DNA of 64,000 nucleotides, from the NCBI GenBank assembly GCA_903853805.1, contig CAINUN010000079.1:1-64000 (forward strand). Reading direction: 5' to 3'. How positions within the stretch are numbered: position 1 is the first letter of the stretch; each line of letters opens with the position of its first letter. Both the position numbers and the translations under genes were made by a program. Origin of the DNA: an uncultured Bacteroidota bacterium (GTDB taxonomy: Bacteria > Bacteroidota > Bacteroidia > Chitinophagales > Chitinophagaceae). Positions 1 through 9,593 of this stretch are shown piece after piece. Below the pieces are notes generated by a model. That model was not told the DNA's origin. It worked only from the letters and a program-made list of their open reading frames with translations, and made no database searches.

Positions 1-170
1 TACACACATCGCGAACGTCCCTACCTACCCACAAAAAGGCTTAGAGAAGGAGACGTTCGCAACACTGAAAGTATTATGACGCAGGAAACAGTTAGGCATT
101 CGTCCGGTCAGGAGACCGGTTTTTATCCTTGGTTCCAGATGCCCTGCGGAACATTCGGAACAGCAGGTTG
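1..170 (+). other. Unidentified structured element (possible RNA), cut by window edge
   Basis: No protein-coding gene is apparent before 247. Several complementary segments lie close together: GCGAACGTC (11-19) with GACGTTCGC (52-60); GGCAT (95-99) with ATGCC (139-143), extended by GCAG (81-84) with CTGC (144-147); and CCGGTC (104-109) with GACCGG (114-119). CCTGC at 143-147 can pair either with GCAGG at 81-85 or with GCAGG at 163-167, so two folds compete. I cannot match it to tmRNA, RNase P RNA, SRP RNA or a riboswitch class I know. It may be the 3' part of an RNA, or the trailer of a gene, lying left of the window. Confidence 0.25.
104..124 (+). terminator. Hairpin with T-run, possible rho-independent terminator
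   Basis: A perfect 6-bp GC-rich stem (104-109 with 114-119, loop AGGA) is followed by five T at 120-124. It would end a plus-strand transcript entering from the left edge. It could equally be an internal hairpin of the structured element described at 1-170. Confidence 0.4.
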
Positions 171-246
171 TAAACTACAAACTTTGGAATAATAAATAAC
201 GAAACTAAGTACGAAGTAATCATTTATTGGAGCAATACTACTAATA

Positions 247-1188
247 TCACCCCCACACCAACGCACTTGCCCCCAAAACCCCTGCATTTTCATTCATCAA
301 AGCAGAAAGATGAAAAGCTACTTTGTTCTTATAAAGCGACAAGAGGTTTTCTTCGAAATACTTCCTTGTAGGCACCAATAATATATCGCCGGCATGAGCC
401 AAACCACCAAAGAAAACAATGGCTTCGGGCGAAGTAATAGCAACAGCATCGGCAAGGGTTTGCCCTAATATTTTTGCTGTGAAATCATACAGTTCAAGTG
501 CAAAATGGTCTCCTTTAATAGCCGCTTGTTGAATGGCATAAGCACTTAGTTTTTCTTCTTTTCTTAAAATGGTATCATAGTTTCTAGTACTCAACCATTC
601 TTTAGCCGTGCGCACAATTCCTGTTGCTGAACAATAGGTTTCCATGCACCCATTTCTACCACAACCACAAGGGCGTCCATCTCTCACAGCAATTACATGA
701 CCGAGTTCTCCTGCAAAACCATCGTGACCATAAATCAATTGTCCATTAGCAACAAAACCACTACCCACACCCGTGCCCAATGTGACCATGATGAAGTCAT
801 TCATTTCCTTTGCAATGCCATAAATCATTTCGCCAATAGCCGCAGCATTGGCATCGTTGGTAACCACTACTTTTTTATTCAGTTGTTGCTTCAAAAGTTT
901 TGCTAAAGGCAATACGCCCTTCCAAGGAAGATTGGCAGCATCTACCATTTCACCGGTGTAAAAATTGCCATTAGGCGCGCCCACACCAATGCCTTTTACG
1001 TGCTCCTTCCCTACCCTATCAATCATGGTCCGAACGTTGCTAGATAGGGCTTCAACAAATTCTTCAAAACTTTTGTAGGATGTTGTTTTCAGCCCATTGC
1101 TAAAAATAATTTTCCCTTCGCGGCTTACTAAACCGTAGGCAGTATTAGTACCTCCTATATCAATGCCAATAGCGTAGTTTTCATTCAT
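247..1188 (-). CDS. ROK family sugar kinase (glucokinase-like)
   Basis: A 313-residue cytoplasmic ROK kinase, likely phosphorylating glucose or a related hexose/hexosamine with ATP. The N-terminal phosphate loop is DIGGTN (from D10). The catalytic Asp is D112 in NDANA. The ATP loop is LGTGVGSG (around 137-144). The ROK zinc site is intact: H164 in ELGH, then C174, C176 and C181 in CGCGRNGC. Length is normal for the family. It is divergent from the sugar transporter starting 57 bp away, which suggests paired uptake and phosphorylation. Substrate specificity cannot be read from the sequence; N-acetylglucosamine, mannose and fructose kinases share this fold. Confidence 0.9.
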   Translation of the reverse strand: MNENYAIGIDIGGTNTAYGLVSREGKIIFSNGLKTTSYKSFEEFVEALSSNVRTMIDRVGKEHVKGIGVGAPNGNFYTGEMVDAANLPWKGVLPLAKLLKQQLNKKVVVTNDANAAAIGEMIYGIAKEMNDFIMVTLGTGVGSGFVANGQLIYGHDGFAGELGHVIAVRDGRPCGCGRNGCMETYCSATGIVRTAKEWLSTRNYDTILRKEEKLSAYAIQQAAIKGDHFALELYDFTAKILGQTLADAVAITSPEAIVFFGGLAHAGDILLVPTRKYFEENLLSLYKNKVAFHLSALMNENAGVLGASALVWG

Positions 1189-1245
1189 TGTTTGTTGGTC
1201 TCAATTTAAAAGATGTAAATTAGGGCTTTGCCTAAAAACATTTGC

Positions 1246-2493
1246 ATGTCGGAAAAAACAAAAGGCAGTAATGTCGCCATTTACCTCATTGGAATATTGT
1301 TCTTCATCTTTGGATTCATCACTTGGGCAAATAGCCAATTGATACCGTATTTAAAGATTGCCTGCGAACTCACCACTACACAATCTTACCTCGTAGCCAC
1401 TGCCTTTTTTGCTGCTTATTTTTTCATGGCAATTCCCTCTTCATGGGTATTGCAAAAGACAGGATTTAAGAATGGCATGTCGGTAGGTTTGTTTGTGATG
1501 AGCGCGGGAGCATTGTTATTTATTCCTGCTGCGCAAAGTAGAAATTATGCATTGTTTCTTACAGGGCTTTTTGTAATTGGTACTGGTTTGGCTTTACTGC
1601 AAACAGCATCGAATCCTTATGTAACCGTACTTGGACCGATAGAAAGCGCGGCAAAGCGTATTAGCATCATGGGCATTTGCAATAAAATTGCGGGTATTCT
1701 TTCTGTTTATGTTTTAGGCAGTATTACATTGAATAATGTTGATGAACTGAAAGCAAAATTACTCACGCTTAATGAAGCTGATAAAGCTGTTGAACTCAAT
1801 GCACTTGCTGCAAGAGTGATAACACCTTATACCATTATTGCCATTTCCCTTGCAGTATTAGGTTTGATTTTTCTCAAGCTTCATCTTCCTGAAATTAAAG
1901 AAGAAGAAAGTGTTGCCACTAATCAAGACAGAGGAAGCATTTGGCAATACCCTCAGTTGTTATGGGGTGCTGTAGCCATCTTTTTTTATGTGGGTGTGGA
2001 AGTCATTAGCTACGACACTTTCAGTAGCTATGGCGAGTCTTTAGGTTTTCCCCTAAGCGTTGCAAAAGGTTTCGCTACTTATACAGGTTATTGTTTGTTG
2101 GCAGGCTATATTGTAAGCATTGTGCTCATTCCAAAATACATTTCTCAAAGAAAAGCTTTGATAATTGCCACTCGAATGAGCATGATATTAATTCTCTCCA
2201 CCATTTTCTTAAAAGGATATGGCGCAGTTGCTTGCTTTGCTTTATTGGGGTTTACAAATTCGGTGATGTGGCCAGCTATTTGGCCATTGGCTATTGATGG
2301 TTTGGGCAAGCACACCAAAACAGGAAGTGCGTTTTTGATTATGGGCATTGTGGGTGGTGCTATTTTGCCGCCTATTTATGGAGCATTTGCAGAATCCCTT
2401 CAATCAAAACCAGTTGCATGTGCCGTCATCATGGTCATCTCCTACACAGTTATTCAGCTTTATGCAAAGAAAGACTGGACTAAAACCAATTAA
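1246..2493 (+). CDS. MFS sugar transporter, FHS (fucose/glucose/galactose:H+ symporter) family
   Basis: A 415-residue inner-membrane protein with about twelve hydrophobic segments. The first helix contains FIFGFITWANSQLIPYLK, a typical start of FHS-family glucose/galactose permeases (GluP/FucP type), and QTASNPYVTVLGP follows in the fourth helix region. It should import a hexose with protons. The start is set at ATG 1246; a TTG six codons upstream keeps the frame but adds a short polar stretch. It is divergent from the ROK kinase and 9 bp upstream of the next gene, so probably co-transcribed with it. The exact sugar is unknown. Confidence 0.9.
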   Translation: MSEKTKGSNVAIYLIGILFFIFGFITWANSQLIPYLKIACELTTTQSYLVATAFFAAYFFMAIPSSWVLQKTGFKNGMSVGLFVMSAGALLFIPAAQSRNYALFLTGLFVIGTGLALLQTASNPYVTVLGPIESAAKRISIMGICNKIAGILSVYVLGSITLNNVDELKAKLLTLNEADKAVELNALAARVITPYTIIAISLAVLGLIFLKLHLPEIKEEESVATNQDRGSIWQYPQLLWGAVAIFFYVGVEVISYDTFSSYGESLGFPLSVAKGFATYTGYCLLAGYIVSIVLIPKYISQRKALIIATRMSMILILSTIFLKGYGAVACFALLGFTNSVMWPAIWPLAIDGLGKHTKTGSAFLIMGIVGGAILPPIYGAFAESLQSKPVACAVIMVISYTVIQLYAKKDWTKTN

Positions 2494-2502
2494 TGCAGTA
2501 GT

Positions 2503-3543
2503 ATGTACGGACCTGAAAATCCTGAAAAAATAAACATCTCCAAGAAGAAGCCTTTCTTTCCCGTGACGGATGGGATGCGGGAATACTTGACCTATTATAG
2601 TCGTAAAATAGACTTGCCGGTGAAGTATGAAGACCTGCTGCATTTCAACATTTCCATTCCTGTTTACGATAAAAATGGTAAGGACACACTTTGGGAAACA
2701 GCCTTGTATGCACCCACTGAAGTCAATACTATTCATGAAGGTTTGAAGCAGATTTATTCTATCCTAAAAACAGAAGGACAAAGCCGTGTTCATCGTCATC
2801 TTACAGTTGAGAAAGTGGACTATTGTTCGTTTGGCAACTCCAACCCATTCCGCATCAAAATTGTCAACAACATCAACGACAACTACGATTATTTCTACAT
2901 CAAGCGCGTGGATGCTTCGCGTATTTATGGACTCGAATTAGAACATATTCTTTCGCCATCGCGCATCAACTATTTCGTGGACGAGGCAACATTGGTAGAA
3001 GAACATATTGCTGGCATTCCCGGCGATCATTTCATTGATGTTTACCTCAATAATCCTGAGTTTAACAAGGTGCGCATTGCCAAAGAATTGGTGAAGTTTA
3101 ATTATCGATGTTTTGTGCGTTTGTTGGGCGATATGCGAGCTTACAATTACGTCTTCGATATCACCCCCGATTTTGAAGAAGTGCAGTTTCGCATTCGCGC
3201 CATCGACTTCGACCAACAAAGTTTTGAAGGGCGCAAGAACATGTATTTGCCTCAGTTTTTTAAAGAGAATTATCCATTGGTAAAATTGGTGCAAGAATTG
3301 ATTGCCAAAGAAAGCATTGACCAATACCAACTCGAAGAAAAATCACTCATTACACGTCGCATCAAAGCAGCCAATAAACAACTCAATGCCTTGCTCGACA
3401 ATATGTGCGCCGACACGATTTCATTACCCGAAAAAGTAGTTCAGTTACGCGAAGAATTGTCAGCGCATTACAGCAATGACCGTTTTTTAAAAGCGAATAG
3501 TATGGGTGAATTGGTGAGAAAAAGTTTGGAGATGGTGCAATAA
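2503..3543 (+). CDS. Uncharacterised protein with kinase-like motif pattern
   Basis: A 346-residue soluble protein without a signal peptide or membrane segment. I do not recognise a named family. The order of charged motifs resembles the protein-kinase/HipA fold: FYIKRVD with K134, an acidic helix around E161-E168, then GDMRAYN with D210 and N215 (spacing 5, as in the kinase catalytic loop), and AIDFDQ with D235-F-D237 about 20 residues later (metal-binding position). The last 100 residues are helical and charged. It lies 9 bp after the sugar transporter and probably shares its transcript. A phosphotransferase or pseudokinase role is inference only. Confidence 0.6.
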   Translation: MYGPENPEKINISKKKPFFPVTDGMREYLTYYSRKIDLPVKYEDLLHFNISIPVYDKNGKDTLWETALYAPTEVNTIHEGLKQIYSILKTEGQSRVHRHLTVEKVDYCSFGNSNPFRIKIVNNINDNYDYFYIKRVDASRIYGLELEHILSPSRINYFVDEATLVEEHIAGIPGDHFIDVYLNNPEFNKVRIAKELVKFNYRCFVRLLGDMRAYNYVFDITPDFEEVQFRIRAIDFDQQSFEGRKNMYLPQFFKENYPLVKLVQELIAKESIDQYQLEEKSLITRRIKAANKQLNALLDNMCADTISLPEKVVQLREELSAHYSNDRFLKANSMGELVRKSLEMVQ

Positions 3544-3559
3544 ATGCATGACCAACTTT

Positions 3560-5638
3560 TTACTCTTTCATTACCTTAAAACATTCAGATCCTTGGGCTG
3601 AATGAACTTGCAAAAGATAAAAACCTTGCGCTAATTTTTCGTCCTGATGGATGATGTTGAAAACACTTCCTACAGTTATGTTTATTACTTTTTCAAGTAC
3701 AATCCTACCATCTATACCAACCAATTTTAAAGAGTAATAACCCGGATAATTCAACCTGACATTTAATTCATTGGTAAATGGATTTGGAAAGATAGTAAGA
3801 CTATTTTTAGAAACACCTTCTATAGAAACAGGTGGTGGGTAACAAGTGCCTGGAATATGCGCATCCATCCAATGCAATCGTTTTCTTAACCAAATTTTCA
3901 ACTCTTCAATTTCGCCGGCATAGCTTGCAGGTATTGGCGATGGATTGGGCCAAACATATAAGCCCAATATTGGCCAAATATCAAAGTTTCGGTCCTTTGC
4001 ATTGTTGAGGAATAAAGCAACAGAATCTATCCAATGAAATAAATTGGTAGTGTCTAAAATAGTAGTTCGGAGGCTATCGTAAGTACATTTTAAATGGTTT
4101 TGAAAACTTGTGTCGCTCATCAGTTTTTTCCACCAAAACGGCACCTGAAAAACATCACCACTACATTCCATACCAAAATTGAACGCCCAACCTGTATCTA
4201 CATTTCCACCACAATAATTGGCATTGGCAAAAGCAATATCATAATCCCATGGTGGTCCTATATGCAATTTGTTTCCATGAGTATCTTTTGATTTGTATAA
4301 ATAAGTGCTCAGCCGATAGCCATCTACATTTTTAGAAATTTCATTGAGGATAAAGTACTTCACAAAAGAATTTTCGCCGGCAAATCTTCTCCAACCTTTA
4401 AGTGTGTCATACAACGATACATTGTGCAGTGCATTTTCAAAACTATCAACAAACAATTGGATGTAGTGTTTTTGTTGTTGCGTAATTTTTGTGTCGGAAG
4501 GATAGTCGTATTGAAAGAAGATTGTTTGTCCATTGGCATTGACAAGTGGTGTGTAATTAGAAGTAAATCCACCACCGCCGCTTCCTGTATTTTTATCAAT
4601 CTTTAAGATATAGCCACCTGTAAGTGCACTACCCAAAGAATCATTAGTAGTGAGCTTTGAAACGTCAACCCTATTTGAGTCACGCTTAATTTTTTCCATC
4701 AAAACATAAACACCTTGGTATTGATTATTAATGATCAACTCCACAAATCTTGTTCTTGGAGCATAACTGCCCATCAACTGAAATAGTCTATAGGCAAGTA
4801 CATTATTCATCATGCTTTTGTCTGAGTAATTAGCACTCAATATCCATTCGCTCTCTTTTGGCATACCTAAAAGCATTGCTGAAGTATCGGCACCTGTATT
4901 TGTCCATGTATTAAACCCATAAGACTTCTTAGGAAAAGTTTGAGAAGTTGACCCTCTTAATTCAATGCCAATTTTTCCATTGTAATTATTATACACATCT
5001 GTAGTGTGGTTGAGCACCCCAACTCCATTGTACACGATGCCCATACTTGCCATGATTTTGGGATTGTCGGGTATGTTCTGATTGCCTGTGTTAATGATGA
5101 CTAAAGGCAGGTTGGATGTAGTGAATGGTGTGACTACCGGTGCATTATTATCGAAAGTTATTTCCCAATTTAATAAGGTTCCTTGGTCTTGCGGCACAGC
5201 ATCGAAAATGTGTAATTTCCAAACACCATTTCCATTTTGTCCGTTATTGCAATACCCCAAATTGCCTATGGGTTTCCATACACCCATAAAAGGAGCTGTG
5301 CCATTGATGATAGAATTAGACGCGCCTTGTTGAAAACAAGTATTGGTAAAATTATCGTCGCTGCCACCTACACTTGACGCAAGTGCAACCATAGTGCCAT
5401 CCGGTGCAATGAGTGAAATTTGCAGATCGGAATCCCAAGTATGATTGATATTCAAACACACAGCAACAACGCCATGAGCAGCATTGACATTGGCTGGCAA
5501 AAGCGAAGCAACATTGATGGGAAAATCAATTGCATTGGTAGCATCATCTGGAATTATTCCACCTGTGCCCACATAGGTTTGCGCCTTCATTGTAGCCGCA
5601 GAAAACATGAGTGCAAAAAGTGCGTAGCAGAACTTCAT
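3560..5638 (-). CDS. Secreted CotH-family protein with P-domain and T9SS type A tail
   Basis: A 692-residue exported protein with a signal peptide ending at about MKAQ. Residues about 30-170 resemble a proprotein-convertase P domain (TWDSDLQISLIAPDG, later GVWKLHIFDAVPQDQG). From about 225 comes the CotH kinase-like domain, marked by GIELRGSTSQTFPKKSYGF and later GPPWDYDIAFANANY. The final 80 residues (FPNPFTNELNV to the end KVMKE) are a type A T9SS sorting domain, so it is likely exported across the outer membrane. CotH proteins of Bacillus and fungi are atypical kinases; whether this one phosphorylates is unknown. It converges with the gene ending at 3543. Confidence 0.88.
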   Translation of the reverse strand: MKFCYALFALMFSAATMKAQTYVGTGGIIPDDATNAIDFPINVASLLPANVNAAHGVVAVCLNINHTWDSDLQISLIAPDGTMVALASSVGGSDDNFTNTCFQQGASNSIINGTAPFMGVWKPIGNLGYCNNGQNGNGVWKLHIFDAVPQDQGTLLNWEITFDNNAPVVTPFTTSNLPLVIINTGNQNIPDNPKIMASMGIVYNGVGVLNHTTDVYNNYNGKIGIELRGSTSQTFPKKSYGFNTWTNTGADTSAMLLGMPKESEWILSANYSDKSMMNNVLAYRLFQLMGSYAPRTRFVELIINNQYQGVYVLMEKIKRDSNRVDVSKLTTNDSLGSALTGGYILKIDKNTGSGGGGFTSNYTPLVNANGQTIFFQYDYPSDTKITQQQKHYIQLFVDSFENALHNVSLYDTLKGWRRFAGENSFVKYFILNEISKNVDGYRLSTYLYKSKDTHGNKLHIGPPWDYDIAFANANYCGGNVDTGWAFNFGMECSGDVFQVPFWWKKLMSDTSFQNHLKCTYDSLRTTILDTTNLFHWIDSVALFLNNAKDRNFDIWPILGLYVWPNPSPIPASYAGEIEELKIWLRKRLHWMDAHIPGTCYPPPVSIEGVSKNSLTIFPNPFTNELNVRLNYPGYYSLKLVGIDGRIVLEKVINITVGSVFNIIHQDEKLAQGFYLLQVHSAQGSECFKVMKE

Positions 5639-5780
5639 TGGGTGTTGTTTGAATAAAAATGAGCTTTAGCAAATTAATAAAGTAATTTCCACTTAGAGCC
5701 TTAACATTCTTATGATTTCAACTTCAACGATTTCAATGCTGCAAAACGCATCAATCTTCGACTTGCTTTATTTCTAAACA

Positions 5781-6527
5781 CTAATATACGTGTTGCCCGC
5801 CATTGATGGCATAATTGGCACCCGTAATAAAACTCGTTTCTTTAGAAGCAAGAAAGGAAACTAGATGTGCAATTTCCTCGGTACCGCCAAGACGCCCCAT
5901 TGGTATCTCCGCTACAATTTTATCTCTAATTTCTTGCGGAACTGCCATCACCATATCCGTAGCAATATAGCCCGGCGAAATAGTATTGACCGTAATTCCC
6001 TTGCGTGCCACTTCCATGGCCAAGGTTTTGGTAAAACCATGCATGCCCGCTTTTGCTGCCGAATAATTGGCTTGACCAAACTGACCTCTTTGTCCGTTTA
6101 CCGAAGAAATATTGATGATTCTACCGTAGTTTCTTTCCATCATTTGATTGATGACATGACGTGTGCAATTAAACACACTGTATAGATTTGTTTTGATGAC
6201 CGCATCCCAATTTTCCTTCGTCATTTTTCTAAACTGACCATCTTTGGTAATGCCTGCATTATTGACCAACACATCAATTTGACCAATAGATGCCTCCACC
6301 TTTTCTATCATATTGCCCACTGCATCAAAGTCGCTTACATCTGCCTGATACATATCGAAATGATAGCCTTCTGCCTCCATCTTTGTCTTCCAAATTTGGG
6401 CTTTCGCTTCATTGTTATAATTGGCAACCACATGAAAGCCGTCTTCCGAAAGTCTTTTGCAAATAGCAGTGCCTAAGCCACCCGTAGCACCTGTTACCAA
6501 AGCGATGTATTTCCTACTTGTATCCAT
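5781..6527 (-). CDS. phaB: Acetoacetyl-CoA reductase-like SDR
   Basis: A 248-residue short-chain dehydrogenase. The Rossmann motif is TGATGGLG (12-19). The catalytic triad is S142, Y155 and K159 (ISSVNGQRGQFGQANYSAAK). The segment NNAGITKDGQFRKMTKENWD and the ending INGGQHVY match PhaB-type acetoacetyl-CoA reductases more closely than FabG. It should reduce acetoacetyl-CoA to 3-hydroxybutyryl-CoA with NADPH. No phaA or phaC lies in the window, so a polyhydroxybutyrate role is unproven. ATG 6527 is chosen because it gives the usual length; an upstream in-frame ATG at 6563 would add 12 residues unlike the family. Confidence 0.85.
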   Translation of the reverse strand: MDTSRKYIALVTGATGGLGTAICKRLSEDGFHVVANYNNEAKAQIWKTKMEAEGYHFDMYQADVSDFDAVGNMIEKVEASIGQIDVLVNNAGITKDGQFRKMTKENWDAVIKTNLYSVFNCTRHVINQMMERNYGRIINISSVNGQRGQFGQANYSAAKAGMHGFTKTLAMEVARKGITVNTISPGYIATDMVMAVPQEIRDKIVAEIPMGRLGGTEEIAHLVSFLASKETSFITGANYAINGGQHVY

Positions 6528-6686
6528 AAAAATTGTTTTTAGCGTTCTACGCAATGTAAGCATTAATGGATATTCGTCAACGAAATTTTAAGCGAGGCAA
6601 TAAGAAAGATTGAGCCAATTTAATTAATGCAACTAAAAAAGCTCATTAAACAAATAGTAAAGTCTGGGCATTAAGTAATTGAGCCA

Positions 6687-8678
6687 CTATGCACGCTCTA
6701 CCCAAGCCCCGTTATCCTTCAGCAATTGAATCAACTCTTCTACCGCCGTTTCGCTAGGGATGTTTTTCTTCATCACTTCTTTGCTTTTATATAAAGTGAT
6801 TTTGCCCGGTCCGCTGCCCACATAGCCAAAGTCGGCATCGGCCATTTCGCCCGGTCCGTTCACAATGCAACCCATAATGGCAATCTTCACCCCTTTAAGA
6901 TGATGGGTTGCTGCTCGGATTTTAGCAGTGGTTTCTTGCAGGTCGAACAGTGTGCGCCCACAACTAGGGCAGGAGATGTATTCGGTCTTGGAAATGCGTG
7001 TGCGTGTGGCTTGTAAAATGCTGAAAGCGGTGTTGTTGGTAAACTGTTGCCGGTCTTTAACCTGAAGATAAGTTCTTCCTGAAACCTGAGCATTGTCCAT
7101 ACCTCCTGTTGAAGAATAGCCTAAACAAATTCCATCCCCGATGCCATCTAAAAACAAAGAGCCGGTTTCGGTAGCAAAATGAATAAGGTGTTCGTCGGGA
7201 GTATGCCAATTACTATCGGTAATGAGTAGGATAGGATTTTGGATGCCCATAGACTGTAGATGAATGGCTTTCCTTCGCACAGATTGCATGGCATTGGTGT
7301 TGGTAGTGCTTAGACAAATGACCACGGTTTTGTCTTGCCCCAATTGTTGAATAAGCGATTCCTCAATTGTTTCACCATTATTATAGCAGTTGAGCATGAC
7401 AAAATTGAGTTGTTTGCTTCTGTTCTTACAATTTAAAAATTGGGTTGCATCAAAAATCGGAAAGTGCTTATCATGGTTGGTGCTTGAAGCAAAAGCCTGT
7501 TCATAGCTGATGATGCTTAAAGTGCCGGGCAAAGCGAAATCAAGTGTATTGTTTCCAATAAAAATATAATCGGCAGCCTGGTCGCCAATCAGCCATTTGT
7601 CTGAATCGGAAAAATATTCGTAGCCAATACTCTTCAGTGTTGCCGGGCTGATATGTTCTAGCATACTTAAATCTGCAATTACCACTGGCACATGTGTGCC
7701 TCCAATATTTTTTACAGGAAAAGAAATCCTTCTAGAATAATTAAAAGGGTCGTAAGGCAGTTTTTCTATGGCTGGAACATTACTGCCTGTATCTCCAGAA
7801 TATCTTTTTACGATGTCCTTGCATACCGGAATTTCAAACTCTGGGTCTTCGGTCAATGAAACCCGAATGGTATCGCCAATGCCATCTTCCAACAAACTGC
7901 CAATGCCAATAGCGCTTTTAATTCTTCCATCTTCGCCATCGCCGGCTTCGGTAACGCCAAGGTGTAAAGGATAGATTTCTCCAAATTCTTCATCCATTTT
8001 TTGCACCAACAAACGGTAGGCTTGCACCATTACCTGCGGGTTACTCGACTTCATACTCAACACAATTTGATGATAGTTTTCATCGCGGGCAATGCGCAAA
8101 AACTCAAGAGCACTTTCCACCATGCCCATTGGTGTATCGCCAAAACGACTCATGATTCTATCGCTCAGGGAACCATGATTGGTACCGATACGCATGGCTG
8201 TGCCATAATGTTTGCAAATTTGCACCAAAGGCAAAAAACGTTCTCTAGTCTTTTCTATTTCAGCAAGGTATTCGGCGTCGGTATATTCTATGAAATCAAA
8301 CTTCTTTTTCTCGATATAGTTTCCCGGATTGATGCGCACTTTTTCAATGAGTCTTGCTGCAATTTCAGCAGCATTGGGTGTATAATGAATGTCGGCAATC
8401 AAAGGGGTACTAAAGCCCGCAGCACGAACTTTTTTCTTAATCTCCAATAAATTCTCCGCTTCTTTTTTGCTAGGTGCTGTTATCCGTACCATTTCTGCTC
8501 CAGCTTCAATACAACGAATGGTTTGTGCTACTGTGGCATCTGTATCCATCGTATCGGTAGTAGTCATCGTTTGTACTCGAATAGGATGATTCTTACCTAA
8601 AAGCAAATGACCAATGTTTACTTCCTTAGTATTAAGACGTTGGTATTGGGTGAGTGATGCAGCATAATATTGAAGCAT
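6687..8678 (-). CDS. ispG: 4-hydroxy-3-methylbut-2-enyl diphosphate synthase, long three-domain form
   Basis: About 663 residues, far longer than the roughly 370 of E. coli IspG, as in Bacteroidota, Chlamydiae and plants, where an extra domain sits between the TIM barrel and the iron-sulfur domain. It converts methylerythritol cyclodiphosphate to HMBPP in the MEP isoprenoid pathway. The barrel starts with PIRVQTMTTTDTMDT. The 4Fe-4S ligands are C570 and C573 (CPSCGRT) and C604 (GCIVNGPGE). ATG 8678 is preferred to 8708 because the extra ten residues look non-conserved. The gene stands alone between divergent and convergent neighbours. Confidence 0.95.
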   Translation of the reverse strand: MLQYYAASLTQYQRLNTKEVNIGHLLLGKNHPIRVQTMTTTDTMDTDATVAQTIRCIEAGAEMVRITAPSKKEAENLLEIKKKVRAAGFSTPLIADIHYTPNAAEIAARLIEKVRINPGNYIEKKKFDFIEYTDAEYLAEIEKTRERFLPLVQICKHYGTAMRIGTNHGSLSDRIMSRFGDTPMGMVESALEFLRIARDENYHQIVLSMKSSNPQVMVQAYRLLVQKMDEEFGEIYPLHLGVTEAGDGEDGRIKSAIGIGSLLEDGIGDTIRVSLTEDPEFEIPVCKDIVKRYSGDTGSNVPAIEKLPYDPFNYSRRISFPVKNIGGTHVPVVIADLSMLEHISPATLKSIGYEYFSDSDKWLIGDQAADYIFIGNNTLDFALPGTLSIISYEQAFASSTNHDKHFPIFDATQFLNCKNRSKQLNFVMLNCYNNGETIEESLIQQLGQDKTVVICLSTTNTNAMQSVRRKAIHLQSMGIQNPILLITDSNWHTPDEHLIHFATETGSLFLDGIGDGICLGYSSTGGMDNAQVSGRTYLQVKDRQQFTNNTAFSILQATRTRISKTEYISCPSCGRTLFDLQETTAKIRAATHHLKGVKIAIMGCIVNGPGEMADADFGYVGSGPGKITLYKSKEVMKKNIPSETAVEELIQLLKDNGAWVERA

Positions 8679-8823
8679 AGAATAATGGTTTGAGTGCAAA
8701 TTAATCAAGAAAAGATTTTGATGTTGAAACGAATGAAGGTTTGTGTTTTTAATCGTTCGGTCATATTATTGCACGATAATCTGCTAAACAATATTATTTT
8801 AGCGCTTTTAATAGCACCAGTTA

Positions 8824-9585
8824 ATGGAATACGAAATCAAGCATTTAGGCAAGTTTAAGTTTGTGGAAGAAGGAGAAGGTGAGCCATTGGTTTTGCTTCA
8901 TGGATTGTTTGGTGCACTAAGCAACTTTAAGGATCTCATTGAGTATTTCAAGAAATCATACCAGGTAATCATCCCCATGTTACCACTTTATGACCTCACA
9001 TTACTCGATACTTCGGTTTCAGGACTTGCAAAACATGTGACCAAGTTCATTGAAGCTCGCGGACTGAAGAATATTCATCTATTAGGTAATTCTCTCGGTG
9101 GGCATGTAGGATTGGTTTATTGCCTCAAACATCAGGAAATGGTTAAAACCTTAATCCTTACTGGAAGTTCAGGTTTATTTGAAAATGGAATGGGTGAAAC
9201 TTACCCAAAACGCAATGACTATGAGTTTATGCGTAAGAAAGTAGAGTTGACTTTTTATGACCCAAAGATTGCTACGAAAGAACTTGTGGATGAAGTGTAC
9301 AACATCGTCAACAATCGATTAAAAGCATTAAAAATCATTGCACTTGCAAAGTCGGCAATCCGCCATAATCTTGGAGAAGAGCTTCGTGAAATTACTGTTC
9401 CCACTTGCCTCATATGGGGTAAGAATGATACGATCACACCACCAATGGTAGCAGAGGAATTTCGTTCACTGATTCCAAATGCTGAGTTACATTGGATTGA
9501 TAAGTGCGGACATGCACCCATGATGGAAGTGCCTGATGAATTTAATCAAATTCTTGCAGGATTTCTTGAAAGACAAAAGGGTTAA
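8824..9585 (+). CDS. Alpha/beta hydrolase
   Basis: A 253-residue soluble hydrolase with a complete triad: S90 in the nucleophile elbow GNSLGG, D202 in GKNDTITPP and H230 in CGHAPMM. The oxyanion motif is LLHGLFGALSNF near the N-terminus. There is no signal peptide. Substrate is unknown; the family includes esterases and C-C bond hydrolases of the MhpC/BphD type. It ends 8 bp before the CBS-domain gene and probably forms an operon with it. Confidence 0.88.
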   Translation: MEYEIKHLGKFKFVEEGEGEPLVLLHGLFGALSNFKDLIEYFKKSYQVIIPMLPLYDLTLLDTSVSGLAKHVTKFIEARGLKNIHLLGNSLGGHVGLVYCLKHQEMVKTLILTGSSGLFENGMGETYPKRNDYEFMRKKVELTFYDPKIATKELVDEVYNIVNNRLKALKIIALAKSAIRHNLGEELREITVPTCLIWGKNDTITPPMVAEEFRSLIPNAELHWIDKCGHAPMMEVPDEFNQILAGFLERQKG

Positions 9586-9593
9586 CAGCTTTC

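Noticed and set aside
101-124. SRP (4.5S) RNA core because of GGTCAGG
   Set aside because: The matching GGAAGCAGC side of the symmetrical loop is missing at the required position.
697-906. Plus-strand small frame within the ROK kinase
   Set aside because: Antisense shadow of a well-conserved kinase; no promoter or family resemblance.
5781-6527. Polyhydroxybutyrate operon
   Set aside because: Only phaB-like is present; no thiolase or synthase gene lies nearby.
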